A DNA stretch of 48,117 nucleotides from Cryobacterium sp. Lineage in GTDB: Bacteria > Actinomycetota > Actinomycetes > Actinomycetales > Microbacteriaceae. Numbering within the stretch: position 1 is the first letter of the stretch; every line of letters starts with the position of its first letter. Position numbers and translations under genes: made by a program. Location of the stretch: positions 1-48,117 of the forward strand of contig NZ_JAODBG010000105.1 in assembly GCF_025463825.1 (NCBI RefSeq), read 5' to 3'. Below the pieces are notes generated by a model. That model saw only the letters and a program-made list of their open reading frames with translations. It searched no databases and was not told where the DNA came from. Shown one piece after another: positions 41,396 through 48,117 of this stretch.

Positions 41396-41824
41396 TCAGG
41401 CCTGGGCGGTCATGCTGGCACCGGAGCGGCCGATGAGCATGAGCACAGCGGTTCCGTAGGCGTCCTCGGCGGTCGCCGCATCGAACACCTCGTCGACGGC
41501 GTCCACGTGCACCGTGACCCGGTACCGGCCTTCCCCCTGCCGGTGCAGCGAGCGGAACGTGCCGCGCAGCAGGCTGCGGAGCTGGTCCTCCCTGGGCAGC
41601 CACAGCGCGTCCTCGAGGGCGAGCGAGTCAAGCGCCCACTCCGTGGTGCCGTTGAAGCCGAGGATCGTACCGGTGTCGAACTCGTGCGCTTCGATGGTCA
41701 TCTCGCTGACCGTGAACACCTCGGAGTCGAAGCCGGGCCGCTCGATCCGAAAGGAATCCCCGGAAACCGGACGCCAGCGCAATCCGGCCTGCTGCAACGC
41801 ACGGGCACAGTCGATTGTGATCAT
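41396..41824 (-). CDS. Conserved hypothetical protein (142 residues)
   Basis: Reads MITIDCARALQQAGLRWRPV, then FTVSEMTIEAHEFDTGTILG, TTEWALDSLALEDALWLPRE and VHVDAVDEVFDAATAEDAYG. It is a soluble, acidic alpha/beta protein without signal peptide. Similar actinobacterial proteins are sometimes labelled as pilus-assembly CpaE, but nothing in the sequence (no Walker motif) supports that. AATAAT lies five bases before the ATG, fitting a leaderless start. No functional neighbour helps. The function is unknown. Confidence 0.8.
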   Translation of the reverse strand: MITIDCARALQQAGLRWRPVSGDSFRIERPGFDSEVFTVSEMTIEAHEFDTGTILGFNGTTEWALDSLALEDALWLPREDQLRSLLRGTFRSLHRQGEGRYRVTVHVDAVDEVFDAATAEDAYGTAVLMLIGRSGASMTAQA

Positions 41825-41959
41825 GACCCATTATTGCCGCGCCGGAGGACGGAACGCGAGAACATCCCGTACTCACACCGGCCCATCAGCCGCACAAAGA
41901 GCAGGTCATGCCGGTTTCGGCGCGAACCGTGCAGGTACGTGGCGTGCCGGGCAGCAGAA

Positions 41960-41985
41960 AGGGCCCGCTTGTGAAAGCGGGCCCT
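41960..41985 (-). terminator. Terminator of the FKBP gene
   Basis: A perfect 11-bp stem AGGGCCCGCTT / AAGCGGGCCCT with loop GTGA. On the minus strand it is followed by TCTGC after the closing T's. It lies about 80 bp after the FKBP stop. A second 8-bp hairpin (CCCCGGAG/CTCCGGGG, 41998-42026) precedes it. Confidence 0.65.
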
Positions 41986-42062
41986 GACGACGATGTGCCC
42001 CGGAGCGCGGTCAGCAGCCTCCGGGGCCACTCCTCACGAGGATCGCAGGTACGTGGCGGGTC

Positions 42063-42434
42063 TCAGCTGACGCCGAGCAGGTCGATCACGAAGATCAGGG
42101 TCTTGCCGGAGAGCCGGTGACCGGAGCCCGCGGGGCCGTAGGCCAGGTGCGGCGGCACGGTCAGCTTGCGTCGACCGCCCACCTTCATGCCGGGAATGCC
42201 CTGCTGCCAGCCGGCGATGAGGGAGCCGAGCGGGAAGTTGATCGACTGCCCCCGGTTCCAGGAAGAGTCGAATTCTTCGCCGGTGTCGTACTCGACACCG
42301 AGGTAGTGCACGTCGACGGTGGCGCCGGGTGTTGCCTCTGCGCCGTCGCCCACGACGATGTCGACGGTGTCGAGCTGTTCGGGCGCGGGGCCCTCCGGGA
42401 AGTCGAGTTCTGGCTTGCTGTTCAAATCAGTCAT
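42063..42434 (-). CDS. FKBP-type peptidyl-prolyl cis-trans isomerase
   Basis: 123 residues, a single FKBP domain: VHYLGVEYDTGEEFDSSWNR, FPLGSLIAGWQQGIPGMKVG, GRRKLTVPPHLAYGP and LSGKTLIFVIDLLGV. The active-site residues of the family (Tyr in VHYLG, Asp/Phe in EEFDSS, Trp in AGWQQG, Tyr in AYGP) are present. It catalyses proline isomerisation in protein folding in the cytoplasm. The start at 42434 (MTDLNSKPEL) is preferred over an ATG four codons upstream on family length. No strong ribosome binding site is visible. It ends in the terminator hairpin at 41960-41985. Confidence 0.95.
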   Translation of the reverse strand: MTDLNSKPELDFPEGPAPEQLDTVDIVVGDGAEATPGATVDVHYLGVEYDTGEEFDSSWNRGQSINFPLGSLIAGWQQGIPGMKVGGRRKLTVPPHLAYGPAGSGHRLSGKTLIFVIDLLGVS

Positions 42435-42507
42435 GAGTCCATCCAACCCGATCCCGGCCCGTGCTGCCTACCCCGAAATTCCCCCTTGCGCGAACGACGA
42501 ACCCAGG

Positions 42508-42522
42508 TGCATTCTTAATGCA
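42508..42522. promoter_or_regulatory. TGCATT-3-AATGCA palindrome upstream of the FKBP gene
   Basis: TGCATTCTTAATGCA is a perfect 6-3-6 palindrome in an AT-rich patch 74 bp before the FKBP start, where a promoter is expected. It may be an operator overlapping the -10 region. Confidence 0.3.
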
Positions 42523-42525
42523 TAG

Positions 42526-42581
42526 AAACTCGCCGCTCCGGGAGAGTTGTCGGCAATGCCACACCACCGGGCGGCGAGTTT
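42526..42581. terminator. Large hairpin downstream of the PrsW-like gene
   Basis: AAACTCGCCGC (42526-42536) and GCGGCGAGTTT (42571-42581) are perfect 11-bp arms with a 34-nt loop. On the plus strand a TTTTCTCG run follows. It lies just past the PrsW stop (minus strand), so it may terminate that transcript, or be part of a small RNA. Confidence 0.45.
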
Positions 42582-42608
42582 TCTCGTTCAGAGGGCGAGA
42601 CCTTATCG

Positions 42609-43820
42609 TCAGCCGAGAACCTCGGCCCGGTCCGCGGCCAGCAGGCCCAACAGCCGGGCCTCCTCGATGTGGTCCGCGGATGGTCCGGGCCGGCCCGGTC
42701 GAGCCGGGCGACTGTGCCCACTCACCAGGCGGTGCCGCACGGACGCCAACCGGGTCGCATCCACGATGAAGCGGTTCATCGCGAGCCGGCGCGCCGGCGG
42801 CTGCGAGTGCGCCCAGGCGCGGGCCTGGCGCCGCCCGCGGGTGGTGGCGAGCATCTCCACCTCCGCGGGGGTGAACCAGCCGACCGCGGCGTAGTCGCCG
42901 AGTCGTTGCACGGTCAGTTTTTCTTCGTGCCGGCGCAGCAGGATCATCGTGAGGATCGCGCCGAGGAACATCGGGACCTGCACCAGGAAGTAGTAGCCCA
43001 CCAGCGACTCGTTGGTGGTGAGGAAGAAGAACGCACCGTTCCACAACGCGTGCAGCAGCACCGCCGCAACGAACCCGATCAACACGCTACCGAGGTAGCC
43101 AGATCCGGACGCACGCCGGGCGGCCAGGCCGAGCGCAAAACCGGTGCAGGCGGTGAAGAGCACATGCGCGAACGGCGACAGCACCCCGCGCAGCAGGAAC
43201 GTGACGCCGAGGGTGCCCAGGCCGCCCTCGAGCATGGCGAGGCCGAAGTACTGGATATTCTCCGAGAACGCGAAGCCCGCCGCGATCATGGCCGCGTAGA
43301 CCACCCCGTCGATCGGGCCGTTGAACTGGCCTCGGATGATCCAGAACAGCAGCAGCAGGCCGAAGCCCTTGGCTGCCTCCTCCACCAGCGGCGCTTGCAC
43401 GACAGCGGACATGAAGTCACCGCCCGGACTTCCCGCGCCGCTGACTGCGATCACGATCTGCAGGCCGAGGTCGAAGATGAGGGCAGTCACGATCGACACC
43501 CCGGCGCCCCACAGGAAGGCGAACCACAGGGCAGGGCGCGGTTCCGGCTCCCACCGGTCGACCCAGCGCACCGCCAGAACGACCAGGGTCAGCGGCACGA
43601 GCGCGAGCACCAGGCAGATCCCCACGGCGGCGGCGCCGAGGAACGTGGCCATGTACACCAGCACCAGGATCACGGCCAGCGCGCCGACCACGATGCCGAT
43701 GCTGGTCAGGACGACGGTGACCGTGCTGGCGCGTCGCACCGGTGCGCTCCAAACGGGACTGGAAATGGGGGCATCCTGTGCGGGCACGGCGGCGGAACGG
43801 CCGGTCGGGTCGAGGGTCAT
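42609..43820 (-). CDS. PrsW family glutamic-type intramembrane protease
   Basis: 403 residues with about eight membrane helices and a cytoplasmic C-terminal tail. PrsW motifs are clear: QAPLVEEAAKGFGLLLLFW (double Glu), AAGFAFSENIQYFG, LSPFAHVLFTACTGFALGLA and AAVLLHALWNGAFFF. The family includes the Bacillus site-1 protease that releases sigma-W by cutting its anti-sigma factor, but here no anti-sigma gene is near, so the target is unknown. The tail after the last helix (about 110 residues, with VEMLATTRGRRQARAWAHSQ) is long for the family. TAAACT seven bases before the ATG indicates a leaderless mRNA. Confidence 0.92.
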   Translation of the reverse strand: MTLDPTGRSAAVPAQDAPISSPVWSAPVRRASTVTVVLTSIGIVVGALAVILVLVYMATFLGAAAVGICLVLALVPLTLVVLAVRWVDRWEPEPRPALWFAFLWGAGVSIVTALIFDLGLQIVIAVSGAGSPGGDFMSAVVQAPLVEEAAKGFGLLLLFWIIRGQFNGPIDGVVYAAMIAAGFAFSENIQYFGLAMLEGGLGTLGVTFLLRGVLSPFAHVLFTACTGFALGLAARRASGSGYLGSVLIGFVAAVLLHALWNGAFFFLTTNESLVGYYFLVQVPMFLGAILTMILLRRHEEKLTVQRLGDYAAVGWFTPAEVEMLATTRGRRQARAWAHSQPPARRLAMNRFIVDATRLASVRHRLVSGHSRPARPGRPGPSADHIEEARLLGLLAADRAEVLG

Positions 43821-43929
43821 GCCCGTCAGTTTAGGGGGACGTCACCGATTCGGCAGTCCCGACGACGGCAGAGATCGCGGTGTCCGAATTCCGCTACCGC
43901 TCGCGTTGTGGTCGTGTCAGGCTGGACGG

Positions 43930-46488
43930 GTGACTTCAGCGACCCACCCGACGTCCCCCGTCGAAGCCCGCGCCGGCGCCTCGCTGCGGGGACGGGTCGA
44001 CGACCCGGTCTTCGCCGAGCGGTATCGGGCGATGTCGTCGCGGGACGCGCGCTTCGACGGCCAGTTCATCACGGGTGTGCATTCGACGGGGATCTACTGC
44101 CGACCGAGCTGCCCGGCCATGACGCCCAAGCCGGGGAATGTGTCGTTCTACCTCACGGCGGCGGCGGCGCATGAGGCGGGCCTGCGGGCCTGCAAGCGGT
44201 GCCTGCCCGAAGCCGTGCCGGGGTCGCCGGCCTGGAACATCCGCGACGATCTCGCGGCCAGGGCGATGCGGCTGATCGGCGATGGGACGGTCGAGCGTGA
44301 GGGCGTACTCGGACTGGCCCGGCGACTGGGCTACACGCCCCGGCACCTCGCCAGGGTGCTCGTGACCGAGGTCGGCGCCGGTCCCCTCGCCCTGGCCCGC
44401 GCCCACCGCGCCCAGACCGCACGGGTGCTGCTCACCAGCACCGACCTCCCGGTGACCGACGTGGCTTTCGCGGCCGGCTTCGGCAGCGTGCGGCAGTTCA
44501 ACGACACCATCACCGCCGTCTACGAGCGCACCCCCTCCGCCCTGCGGGCCGGCGCCAGGCTGTTGGGCGCCCACGGCTCGCCGGTCGGGCACAGCGCGGC
44601 ACCCGGCTCGAGCATCCGCCTGCTGTTGCCGGCCCGCGCACCCTTCGACGGGCGAGGCCTGGTGGATTTCCTGGGAGTACGCGCCGTGGCCGGCGTCGAG
44701 CGCTCCACCGCGGCCGGGTACGAGCGCACCGTGCGCCTCCCGCACGGCGGGGCAACGCTGCAGCTGTCCCTCGCGGGCACGGCCGCGGCACCGGCCGTGG
44801 CCTGCGTGGCCCGGCTGGACAACCTCGCCGACCTCGCTCCCCTCGTGAGCCGGGTGCGCCGATTGTTCGACCTCGACGCGGATGCCCAGGCCATCGATCG
44901 CGCACTGGCCGACGATCCGGCGCTGGCCGGATCGGTGCGACACACCCCGGGCATCCGGGTGCCCGGGAGCCTGGACCCGGAGGAGACGCTGTTCCGGGCA
45001 CTGCTCGGCCAGCAGGTGTCGGTGGCGTCCGCCCGAACCGCCCTCGGCCGGCTGAGCGCCGTCCTCGGTGAACCCGTCACCGGCAGCGCGTCGCCCGGTG
45101 GCCCACTCCACGGCGGCCCGGGTCCCCTCCGCCCCGGCCCGACCGATGCCCTCGACCTCACTGTCGCGCCGGCCCTCTTCTTTCCCACCGCCGCCAGCAT
45201 CGCGGTGCACGGCCGGGACGTGCTGCGCGGCCCGGCCGCCCGCGTCGACGCGATTGTGGGCGTCGCCGAGGCCCTCGCCGCCGGCGACCTGGTGCTCGAC
45301 GTCGGCGAATCACGGGACGACTTGCAGGCCAGGCTCACCGCCCTGCCCGGGATCGGCCCGTGGACGGCCGGGTACGTGGCGATGCGGGTACTCGGCAGTC
45401 CGGACATCCTGCTCACCAGCGATCTCGCGCTCCGGCAGGGCGCCGACCGGATCGGGCTGCCCGCCCGGGCCGCCGACCTCGCCGCGCACGGTATCCGGTG
45501 GGCCCCCTGGCGCAGCTACGCCGGAATGCACCTCTGGCGCGCGGCGGGCGATCCGCGACCGGCCGGGCAGAATGGTGCCCCGGCGAGGGGAATGCGCCGT
45601 TACGCTGATCAGGTGAAGTTTGCGCATCTCAGAGTCGAAGGCCAATCCACCCCCCGTCTTGCCATCGTGGTGGACGACACCGCTTTGTTCGTCGACGAGG
45701 TCGTGGACGACGCCCCTCGGGACCTGCAGGAGCTCATCGAGAAAGGCGCGCCGGAATTCGACCGGGTGCGGGCGCTCACCGCGAACGCTCTGACCCATGG
45801 CGCCAGCCTCACCTCGATCGATGACCTGCGGCATTCCTCCGCCGTGCTCCGGCCCCCGCAGATCATCGCCATCGGCGCGAACTATGCCGCCCATTCCTCC
45901 GAGCTCAAGCTACGCAGCGAGACCGCGGCCACGGTCTTCTCGCTGTGGCCGAACTCGCTCACCGGGCACGAATCGATCGTCACCTGGCCGACCGACCTCA
46001 CCACCCAGGTCGACTACGAGGCGGAGCTCGGTGTGATCATCGGCCGGCCGGCCCGCAACGTGTCGGTGCGGGACGCCCTCGATTACGTCTTCGGCTACAC
46101 CGTCGTCAACGACATCACCGCGCGGGACCTGCAGTTCTCCGAAGCCCAGTGGTCGCGCTGCAAGTCGTTCGACGGGTTCACCCCCACCGGGCCGCTGGTC
46201 GTGACCGCTGACGAGATCGCCGACCCACAAGACCTCTGGCTGACCACTCACGTCGACGGGCGCATCCTGCAGGACGCGTCCAGCGGCGACATGGTGCGCA
46301 CCGTCGCCGAGATCATCTCGTACCTCTCGCTCACCTCCACGTTGATGCCCGGCACCCTGATCTCCACCGGCAGCCCCGGCGGCGCCGGCTACAGCCGCAA
46401 GCCGCAGGTGTTCCTCAAGCACGGTTCGACGGTCACCGTCTCCATCGACCGCATCGGCCTGCTCACGACTCATTGCCGTGAAATCTGA
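43930..46488 (+). CDS. Ada/AlkA DNA repair protein whose frame runs without a stop into a FAH family protein
   Basis: From GTG 43930 one open frame codes for about 852 residues. The first 555 are an AdaA-AlkA enzyme: Ada zinc/methyl-acceptor cysteines 57, 61, 88 and 91 (GIYCRPSCPA; LRACKRCLP), an AraC-type HTH (GLARRLGYTPRHLARVLVTE; DVAFAAGFGSVRQFND), an AlkA N-terminal domain, then HhH-GPD glycosylase with LPGIGPWTAGYVAM and catalytic Asp498 in LLTSDLALRQG. It would sense and excise alkylated bases. After GMRRYADQ the frame continues into VKFAHLRVEG, the start of a fumarylacetoacetate hydrolase family protein. No link between the two activities is known, and a GTG with its own -10 exists at 45613, so the join is probably a lost stop codon and not a designed fusion. 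Confidence 0.85.
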   Translation: MTSATHPTSPVEARAGASLRGRVDDPVFAERYRAMSSRDARFDGQFITGVHSTGIYCRPSCPAMTPKPGNVSFYLTAAAAHEAGLRACKRCLPEAVPGSPAWNIRDDLAARAMRLIGDGTVEREGVLGLARRLGYTPRHLARVLVTEVGAGPLALARAHRAQTARVLLTSTDLPVTDVAFAAGFGSVRQFNDTITAVYERTPSALRAGARLLGAHGSPVGHSAAPGSSIRLLLPARAPFDGRGLVDFLGVRAVAGVERSTAAGYERTVRLPHGGATLQLSLAGTAAAPAVACVARLDNLADLAPLVSRVRRLFDLDADAQAIDRALADDPALAGSVRHTPGIRVPGSLDPEETLFRALLGQQVSVASARTALGRLSAVLGEPVTGSASPGGPLHGGPGPLRPGPTDALDLTVAPALFFPTAASIAVHGRDVLRGPAARVDAIVGVAEALAAGDLVLDVGESRDDLQARLTALPGIGPWTAGYVAMRVLGSPDILLTSDLALRQGADRIGLPARAADLAAHGIRWAPWRSYAGMHLWRAAGDPRPAGQNGAPARGMRRYADQVKFAHLRVEGQSTPRLAIVVDDTALFVDEVVDDAPRDLQELIEKGAPEFDRVRALTANALTHGASLTSIDDLRHSSAVLRPPQIIAIGANYAAHSSELKLRSETAATVFSLWPNSLTGHESIVTWPTDLTTQVDYEAELGVIIGRPARNVSVRDALDYVFGYTVVNDITARDLQFSEAQWSRCKSFDGFTPTGPLVVTADEIADPQDLWLTTHVDGRILQDASSGDMVRTVAEIISYLSLTSTLMPGTLISTGSPGGAGYSRKPQVFLKHGSTVTVSIDRIGLLTTHCREI
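45613..46488 (+). CDS. Fumarylacetoacetate hydrolase family protein
   Basis: 291 residues from GTG 45613 (VKFAHLRVEGQSTPRLAIVV). The FAH fold is clear: PPQIIAIGANYAAHSSELKL, VDYEAELGVIIGRPARNVS (metal-binding Glu pair), VFGYTVVNDITARDLQ, KSFDGFTPTGPLVVT and LISTGSPGGAGYSR. Members hydrolyse or decarboxylate 2-oxo acids, such as acylpyruvases and HpcE-type enzymes. Substrate is unknown here. TACGCT ends six bases before the GTG, the same leaderless arrangement as neighbouring genes, which supports independent expression although the frame is continuous with the AlkA gene. It overlaps the following glycosyltransferase by 11 bases. Confidence 0.88.
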   Translation: MKFAHLRVEGQSTPRLAIVVDDTALFVDEVVDDAPRDLQELIEKGAPEFDRVRALTANALTHGASLTSIDDLRHSSAVLRPPQIIAIGANYAAHSSELKLRSETAATVFSLWPNSLTGHESIVTWPTDLTTQVDYEAELGVIIGRPARNVSVRDALDYVFGYTVVNDITARDLQFSEAQWSRCKSFDGFTPTGPLVVTADEIADPQDLWLTTHVDGRILQDASSGDMVRTVAEIISYLSLTSTLMPGTLISTGSPGGAGYSRKPQVFLKHGSTVTVSIDRIGLLTTHCREI

Positions 46489-47257
46489 CCCCGCTCCGCT
46501 CCGCACGCCGATCACCATCTCGGTGGTCATTCCGGTCTACAACGACGCCCAGTTCCTGCGCACCTGTCTCCGCGCCCTCGCGCAGCAACGTCGCCGGGCC
46601 GATGAGATCATCGTGGTCGACAACGCCAGCACGGATGACTCGGCGGCTGTCGCCCTGGCGGCCGGCGTGCGCACGGTGACCGAGCCGGTGCGGGGCATCT
46701 GGCCCGCCGCCGCCGCCGGCTATGACGCGGCCGGCGGGGACGTGATCGCACGCCTCGACGCCGACTCGGTGCCGCCCGTGGACTGGCTCGAGCGCATCGA
46801 GGCCCGATTCACGCAGCATCCGGGCACCGCCGTGTACACCGGGCCCGGCGATTTCTACAATTGCGGACCGGTCACCGCGTTGTTCGGCCGCCGGATCTAC
46901 ATCGGCGGCTACTTCGTGTGGATGGGACTGTGGGTGGGGCACTATCCGCTGTTCGGCTCGAACTTCGCCATGCGGCGCCAGGTGTGGGCCGACAACCGCA
47001 CCCGGGTTCGCCGGAGCAGCGCCGATGTGCACGACGACCTCGACTTCAGCATGCACCTGGCCCCGGACCAACCGGTCACCCTCGACCGCACCCTGCGGGT
47101 CGCGATCTCGGGCCGCCCGTTCGACACCCCGCGTGGCCTGGCCCGCCGGATCCGTTGGGCCGGCCGCACGCTGTTCTCCGGCTGGCCGGACTATTCGCCC
47201 TGGCGCATCCGCCAGGGCGCCGCGAGTCGCCGCAAGAACCCCCGTCGGGCGCGCTGA
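46478..47257 (+). CDS. Glycosyltransferase family 2
   Basis: 259 residues. GT-A fold with SVVIPVYNDAQFLRTCLRAL, DEIIVVDNASTDDSA (nucleotide-binding Asp) and the metal motif ARLDADSVPPVDW. Then FGRRIYIGGYFVWMGLWVGH is hydrophobic and may sit at the membrane, and DVHDDLDFSMHL carries the ED-like catalytic acid region. It transfers a sugar from a nucleotide donor to an unknown acceptor, probably in cell-envelope glycan or glycolipid synthesis. GTG 46478 lies inside the end of the FAH gene (11-bp overlap), so translation is coupled. No other glycan gene is nearby. Confidence 0.9.
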   Translation: MKSDPAPLRTPITISVVIPVYNDAQFLRTCLRALAQQRRRADEIIVVDNASTDDSAAVALAAGVRTVTEPVRGIWPAAAAGYDAAGGDVIARLDADSVPPVDWLERIEARFTQHPGTAVYTGPGDFYNCGPVTALFGRRIYIGGYFVWMGLWVGHYPLFGSNFAMRRQVWADNRTRVRRSSADVHDDLDFSMHLAPDQPVTLDRTLRVAISGRPFDTPRGLARRIRWAGRTLFSGWPDYSPWRIRQGAASRRKNPRRAR

Positions 47258-47294
47258 GCGGCCGATTCGCCGCGACGCAGCGGATGCGGCGCCC

Positions 47295-47700
47295 TCAGCG
47301 GCCGCGGGCGTACAGCGCGAGCATGTCACGGGCCAGCTGGTGCGGGGTGGTTTCGCAGGGGCTGTGCCGGGTCGGGTACACCTGCAGTTCCGCGCCGATC
47401 CGGCGCGCAAACCGGCGATGCAGCCGCAGCCGCCATAGGTCCCTCTCGCCCACGGCGATGAGCACCGGAACCGGGCTGCGGGCCAGCGCCCGGCGGGAGT
47501 CCGGGGTGTGCTTCATCAGCGCCATGATCGCATCGATGCTGCTGCGGCGCGTGCGGCCGAACCGCAGCCGGGCCAGCGCAAGCCGGCCGGGCGGGGTGTG
47601 GTTGCGGTTGGTCACGATGCCCCAGACCATCAGCGACGCGATGGTGCGCGCGGGCACCGGGCCGCTGACCGGGCCGAGCCAGCGCACCCCGTTACTTTCT
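47295..47700 (-). pseudogene. Alpha/beta hydrolase, C-terminal fragment cut by an IS110-type element
   Basis: About 130 residues of the C-terminal half: ARTIASLMVWGIVTNRNHTP, SSIDAIMALMKHTPDSRRAL, VPVLIAVGERDLWRLRLHRR (catalytic Asp) and YPTRHSPCETTPHQLARDML (catalytic His). The nucleophile Ser elbow and start are missing. Upstream, within 47690-47735, the sequence changes to the non-coding end of an IS110-family element, so the insertion removed or displaced the 5' part. The other half would lie beyond the window. Confidence 0.7.
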
Positions 47701-47737
47701 TCGTAGCCCTTGATCGTGTAGTTATGTGAGGGTGTTG

Positions 47738-47930
47738 GCCTGTCAGGCCCGGCATGGTTCTTGCCCCCAGTCGTCCATGATCCGGGGGGTGTTGTCACCG
47801 GGCCTGACTGGCATCGAGTGATCGCTGATAGGGGCTGGACCGGGACGTGTCCCAGGCCGTTCGTAACGTGGATGCCGGGACTTGATGCCGCGGTTCAGGC
47901 CGACTTTGCGGAACCTGAGACGGAGGATTC
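47738..47930 (+). ncRNA. Putative IS110 bridge RNA
   Basis: GCC-T-GTCAGGCCCGG (47738-47752) pairs with CCGGGCCTGAC-T-GGC (47798-47812): 14 of 15 pairs around a T-T mismatch. It encloses a CCCCC/GGGGG stem with an internal loop. Further stems follow: GGGAC-GT-GTCCC and GGTTC/GAACC. In IS110/IS621 elements the left non-coding end is transcribed into a bridge RNA with target- and donor-binding loops. Position, length and two-loop shape fit, but guide sequences could not be matched. Confidence 0.5.
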
Positions 47931-48117
47931 ATGATCGAGAACTACGACAGCGTCGACGTCTTCATCGGCGTGGACGTCGGCAAGGGAGAGCACCACGCGG
48001 TCGCCCTCAACCGGGCCGGCAAGCAACTCTTCGACAAGGCCCTGCCCAACGACGAGACGAAGCTGCGCGAGCTAATTACGCAGCTGAAGCGACACGGCCA
48101 GGTGTTGTTCGTCGTCG
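47931..48117 (+). CDS. IS110 family transposase (recombinase), N-terminal part
   Basis: From ATG 47931, with CGGAGGA 4 nt upstream, it reads MIENYDSVDVFIGVDVGKGE then HHAVALNRAGKQLFDKAL. VFIGVDVGKGEHHAVAL is the start of the RuvC-like DEDD domain of IS110/IS1111/IS900-type transposases, the first Asp lying in GVDVGK. The gene continues outside the window, so the C-terminal Tnp domain with the catalytic Ser is not visible. It is an RNA-guided recombinase in well-studied relatives. Confidence 0.9.
   Translation, partial: MIENYDSVDVFIGVDVGKGEHHAVALNRAGKQLFDKALPNDETKLRELITQLKRHGQVLFVV

Larger units (their letters stand above)
47715..48117 (+). mobile_element. IS110-family insertion sequence, left end (runs off the right edge)
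   Basis: It consists of about 200 nt of non-coding, highly structured DNA followed by the start of a DEDD transposase. The left boundary is uncertain (47690-47735), placed where homology to the alpha/beta hydrolase stops. IS110 elements lack long terminal repeats, so no inverted repeat is expected. The long non-coding region before the transposase is the IS110/IS621-type arrangement. Confidence 0.7.

Noticed and set aside
41396..41824. Label as pilus assembly protein CpaE
   Set aside because: No Walker-type ATPase or receiver motif is present and the length is wrong. Kept as hypothetical.
41931..42058. 14-bp direct repeat GCAGGTACGTGGCG at 41931-41944 and 42045-42058, possible attachment-site remnants
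   Set aside because: No integrase, tRNA or foreign gene lies between the copies, only a terminator region. Too short to claim.
41880..42062. Possible tRNA-like folding with several stems
   Set aside because: No T-loop consensus (GGTTCRANYCC), anticodon arm or CCA end on either strand. Stems fit terminator hairpins.

Overview
The window is very GC-rich and looks like the chromosome of an actinobacterium, most likely a member of the Microbacteriaceae. The evidence is a mycothiol-dependent maleylpyruvate-isomerase-type enzyme, a DUF222/HNH gene, a DUF6457 gene beside molybdenum-cofactor genes, an LLM flavin-dependent enzyme, and many genes whose -10-like hexamer sits 5-7 nt before the start codon with no Shine-Dalgarno (predicted leaderless mRNAs). 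No tRNA, rRNA or CRISPR array was seen. Both edges lie in insertion sequences: the 3' end of an IS3/IS481-type transposase on the left and the start of an IS110-type element on the right.

Layout. 0.1-6.1 kb: amino-acid permease, small membrane protein, a NarL-type response regulator coupled to a 7TM-like sensor kinase, and an SDR. 6.2-9 kb: PfpI/DJ-1 protein, fructosamine kinase, an HTH protein without a start codon, and rpsO. 9.1-14.6 kb: a giant transglutaminase-like/DUF4011/SF1-helicase/nuclease-like protein cut by an in-frame amber codon. 14.7-19 kb: a mycothiol-dependent enzyme, then a tight operon (class II aldolase, CbbY-like HAD phosphatase, DhaL, DhaK) that looks like a sugar or ketose dissimilation route. 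19.2-22 kb: Na+/H+ antiporter and AI-2E family transporter. 22.3-32.8 kb: glutathione-independent formaldehyde dehydrogenase, mobA, moeA, DUF6457 and an FdhF/YdeP molybdo-oxidoreductase, a plausible C1 detoxification and Moco set. It is interspersed with a LigT-like protein, a decayed DUF222/HNH gene, and a TetR-regulated divergent NmrA/NTF2 operon with a visible operator.

33-36 kb: remains of a nitrate-assimilation locus. An FAD/[2Fe-2S] electron-transfer protein is intact, but the nitrate reductase is reduced to its C-terminal part and abuts the C-terminal winged-helix part of a HemD-type regulator, as expected from one deletion that removed the 5' halves of two divergent genes. 36-42.4 kb: LLM oxidoreductase, frameshifted SDR, an M4 protease (protealysin-like) followed by its emfourin-type inhibitor, a MetE-C-like protein, a PPOX-like flavin protein, a hypothetical protein and an FKBP. 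42.6-47.3 kb: PrsW-like protease, an Ada/AlkA repair protein whose frame runs without a stop into a fumarylacetoacetate hydrolase family protein, and a glycosyltransferase. At 47.3-48.1 kb an alpha/beta hydrolase gene is cut by the IS110-type element, whose roughly 200-nt structured non-coding end is a good candidate for a bridge RNA.

An unusual number of genes (about eight) are broken by frameshift, nonsense, deletion, stop loss or IS insertion. This means either an eroding accessory region or residual assembly errors. Each lesion is located below so it can be checked.
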